Positions 61,021-64,000 of a DNA stretch of 64,000 nt are shown here, one piece after another. The DNA comes from Mangifera indica. Lineage: Eukaryota > Streptophyta > Magnoliopsida > Sapindales > Anacardiaceae. The notes beneath the pieces were generated by a model. The model was not told the DNA's origin. It saw nothing but the letters and a program-made list of their open reading frames with translations, and did no database searches. The first letter of the stretch is position 1, and each line of letters begins with the position of its first letter. The DNA lies in assembly GCF_011075055.1 (NCBI RefSeq), contig NC_058146.1:3596001-3660000 (forward strand), read 5' to 3'. The position numbers and the translations under genes were made by a program.

Positions 61021-61296
61021 AATTGAATTTTCAATTTGATTTTATTAAATTATTACCTTAAAAATAATTGAATTTCTAAATTGATTTCATGAAATTATTA
61101 TGTCAAAAAGTAATTGAATTTCCAAATGATGTCATGAAATTGTTACCTACAAATTAATTGAATTTCCAAAAAAAAAATTGTTTCTTAATAAATTAAATTT
61201 CAAAATTGATTTCATGAAATTGTTACCTAAAAAATAATTGAATTTTTAAATTGATTTCACGAAATGGTTACATAAAAAATTAATTGAATTGCCAAA
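61021..61296 (+). repeat. Minisatellite, 45-bp unit, 6-7 copies
   Basis: AATTGAATT recurs at 61021, 61066, 61112, 61156, a degenerate copy near 61191, 61236 and 61282. Each unit also has TTGATTTCATGAAATTGTTA or a variant of it. The period is 44-46 bp except for one shortened unit. Confidence 0.85.
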
Positions 61297-62129
61297 GAAG
61301 TTATCTCTAAAAGGATTTCTTAATATCTAGATTAATTATTTTCCCTTTTAAATGGCAAACAATTAATTAAAAATATATTAAAAATTCAATTATAATAATC
61401 AGCTTGTAAATGTTTATACTTCCATATATTCAAAATTTTTGAAACTTTCGTTATTTAAAATTACAAATCTCCAAAAAAAAATTTTACCAAAAACAAAAAC
61501 TATCAATTTAGTCCCTAAACATTGACATTTGGTAAGATGACAACTTGATCTTAAAAATAACCTTATCCCACCCTCCACATTAATAAAATTCTCTCATATG
61601 TATGCCTATCCTACTTGTCCCTACATTGTGTATATTTTTAATGTATAATTTCTAAATATATCTATTATATTTTTAATTATTTATCACAATATCATTATTA
61701 TAATAATGTTTAAGAGGATAAAACGGAGAACGGGTGAGGAAGACAAGGGGATGCGGAAAGAATTATTCTTATTAGACATAAAACGAATTCCTTATAATCC
61801 TTATAGTGGGTGATCCTAATAAGGAATGATTTTGATAGGAAATTCTCTATTTTTATTAACTTTTTAATTTGAATATAAGTTAACTTTGATCAAAATCTTT
61901 TATATATTAAAATAAAATTGTTCAACTTTGTTTTAATGGTTATATCCGTATATACTTAAAATGTTAATTAAAATCATATAAACTTATTTAAAATAGTTAA
62001 TTAATTAATTAATTACTCAAATTATAAAATTGAAGAATGGCCAAATGATTGATTTTCAACCCAATATTTGATAAAGCAACAAATTCCATTCAAACATATG
62101 TTAGAGTACTGTAAATTAATATAATAAAA

Positions 62130-63027
62130 GGGCAAATGATTATTTCCCACCCATTTTTTAGGTCTATCTCAAACTGATACCCACAACAGATCAAAAAACT
62201 ACCCGTGACCAAACTGTCATCCATTTTTTCAGTTAAGGACAGGGGTAAAATCGTTATTTTAATTATAAACCTCAAAACTTTAAAATTTCACCATTTTCCC
62301 CCTTCAGGTTTTAAAAACTAACACCACAACCTATCCTCAAAATTTAAATAGTTTAAATTTCACCCCTAGGGTTTGCTTCCTTCTCCGGTCATCACCGATG
62401 GTTGATGCATTCCACCGATCTCCTATCTCCAACTACAAAGGACGATGAAAGACTATCCTTCATTACCTAGATCTGGATGACGAAGCGTCGTCCAGATTTA
62501 AAAGAACAAATGAACGACAACGCTTCATCATCGCTTCTAGACGACTCAACGAGCGACGAAGGACAACGAAGCATCGTCCTTCGTCATCTGGGTGGATCTC
62601 TTCGTCGCATTGTGCGATGAAGAGACGGAGGGGAGATGAAGATCTCTTTGTCGCACCACCGTCGTCGTACTAGGAGAAGGAGACGACCGGTGAAGACGTC
62701 AGAAGAAAAGGTTAAAGAACGGGGGTGAAACTGTTATTTTTGAAAGTTATGGGGGCGGCTATGCTTTAAAAAATATGAAAACCCTAGGTTTGGGGGTGAA
62801 AATGTTACTTTTTAAAGGTTAAAAACTTTAGATAAAAATGAAATGTTAGTTTCTAAAACCTATGGAGGATGAAAAGTAATAAACTTTATAACTTTTTAAT
62901 ATTACCCCTCTCTTTAACAAAAAAATAGACGACAGTTTGGTTACGGATGGGAAAAATGGTTTTTCATCTGCCGTGGGTATGGGTTTGAGAATGAGATAAA
63001 AAATGGGTGAAAAATAGTCATTTTTTT
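62130..63027. mobile_element. Mutator-type long-TIR MITE, copy 3
   Basis: An 898-bp element flanked by a perfect 9-bp direct repeat ATAATAAAA (62121-62129 and 63028-63036). Inverted repeats extend over at least 120 bp: CTATTTTTCACCCATTTTTT on one end pairs with GATTATTTCCCACCCATTTT on the other, followed by shared ACCAAACTGTC and GGGGTAA blocks. The central 62380-62720 part is GC-rich with many GACGAAG/CTTCGTC words. It belongs to the same TATTTCCCACCC family as copies 1 and 2, but its outermost bases differ from their GGCC ends. There is no transposase. Confidence 0.85.
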
Positions 63028-63029
63028 AT

Positions 63030-63155
63030 AATAAAATTATATATACATATTTTTATATATAATTTAAATATATAAATAATATATTATTATATAATTAAAT
63101 AATTTTAAATTAAAAATAAAATAATATTTAATTATATAATAATATATATTTTATA
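63030..63155. mobile_element. Fold-back MITE family, copy G (decayed)
   Basis: Immediately beyond MITE copy 3: TATTATTATATAATTAAATA and the complementary TATTTAATTATATAATAATA flank TTTTAAATTAAAAATAAAAT, the family core. The sequence is almost pure A and T, so part of the symmetry could be by chance. Confidence 0.45.
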
Positions 63156-64000
63156 TCCACTAATAATCGATTAACGAATCATTTCAAAATTCACATTGAA
63201 AACGCCAAGCGTGTTGTACAAAGTGAGCCAAACCGATATGGTTGTTTTATTCTTCCGAGATAAGGAAATCCCTATTTGTCTAATTTAAAATTAAAAAAAA
63301 AAAAGAAAAAGCAAATGTAAAAAGAAGAAAACAGAGGCAATGTCAAAACACAGTTACAAAGCGAAAGGAAACAGTTGGAATAGGTCAAGTATTATTCACT
63401 CAGATTAGGTCCTCGAGGAGGACTTCTCGTCACGAATGGTCCTTCTCATTCCCATTAGAAGCCGAGAAAATTCTTCAATATTGCCGATTTGATTTTGTCT
63501 CTTCTTTCTTTCCTCCCCTTTGACAGATTAACAACATAAAAAGTCAATTGAATTCTGTTTATATTTTCCCACCCAAAACACTGTTTTTCACTAATTTTTT
63601 TTTAGGTTTAAAGACTTATTCTTACTTAAAAATTAATAATTTTTTAAGTTTTTATTTATTAATTTTAAAAAATCAAATATCTAATTATTATTTCATAAAA
63701 AAATTAAAAATATTAAAAATTCGACCATATTTTTTTTATAAATTTAAAATTTAATAATTTCTCTTTTGTTTTTCTTTACTGAAGGTTTGAAAAATCACCA
63801 TTTAGAAGATGTTGAAAGAGACTAAGAGTGAAAGAAAATACCAACTATTAAAGAGTTGTTATTAAAACTTCAAAAGAGAAATGATGATTTTTTAAATCTT
63901 ATATGGAAGTATAAGATAATATGATTAAATTTTTGTTTTTTAAAATATTTTTTATTAAATAATAATTTTATTTTAATATTAATAATAAAAATTAACAGAT
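63156..64000. other. End of window, no gene seen
   Basis: A moderately GC-rich block at 63180-63540 might be the edge of a gene lying beyond the window (CTCGAGGAGGACTTCTCG at 63412-63429), but no coding frame was supported. The rest is AT-rich. Confidence 0.4.

Larger units (their letters stand above)
57383..62129. other. Gene-free, repeat-rich region
   Basis: No coding region was supported. 57590-57990 resembles part of a copia-type LTR on compositional grounds (TGTTGTAA start, leader-like motifs) but has no verifiable ends. There is a (CT)n microsatellite at 59073-59094, a candidate hAT MITE at 59151-59464, and a 45-bp minisatellite at 61021-61296. The remainder is AT-rich single-copy-looking DNA. 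Confidence 0.5.

Overview
This is a segment of a eudicot plant nuclear genome. The evidence is AT-rich DNA, multi-exon genes with GT-AG introns, plant-specific families (auxin response factor, PIP2 aquaporin, plastid-type GNAT) and many small non-autonomous DNA transposons. No species call is justified from sequence alone. There is no bacterial or viral content, no rRNA, tRNA or CRISPR that I could support.

Layout. 1-4.4 kb: promoter and gene of a clade-C auxin response factor (ARF10/16 type, +) carrying a near-perfect miR160 site. 4.4-10.8 kb: AT-rich intergenic DNA. 10.8-11.0 kb: UBL5/Hub1 (-). 11.6-12.4 kb: a Mutator-type MITE. 13.8-19.0 kb: a 17-exon phosphoglucomutase/phosphomannomutase-family gene (+). 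21.0-23.1 kb: a three-exon GNAT acetyltransferase (-), convergent with the previous gene. 24.1-30.4 kb: a 13-exon M28 ER metallopeptidase 1-like gene (-). 32.4-38.6 kb: the mRNA decapping enzyme DCP2 (+), with two hAT-type elements in its introns. 38.6-46.9 kb: gene-poor DNA with several MITEs. 46.9-49.0 kb: a PIP2 aquaporin (+), with a SINE-like insertion in intron 2. 52.65-53.6 kb: an intronless monoacylglycerol lipase-like hydrolase (+), followed by a 2.07 kb Mutator-type element with an internal 620-bp tandem duplication. 56.1-57.4 kb: remains of a protein disulfide isomerase-like gene. 57.4-64 kb: no convincing gene; repeats, a 45-bp minisatellite and another long-TIR MITE.

The genes do not form an operon or pathway cluster; this is ordinary plant gene order. 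The exon models were built by hand from splice signals and family knowledge. For all seven reconstructed genes the exon lengths and phases add up to an uninterrupted reading frame, which is good internal support but is not transcript evidence.

The most noteworthy content is mobile. Three long-inverted-repeat elements share the terminal motif TATTTCCCACCC and are flanked by 9-bp duplications. A related-class element carries an internal tandem duplication. Several hAT-like elements have 8-bp duplications, and there is a dispersed fold-back MITE family with about six copies. I did not find a new enzymatic or defence system.
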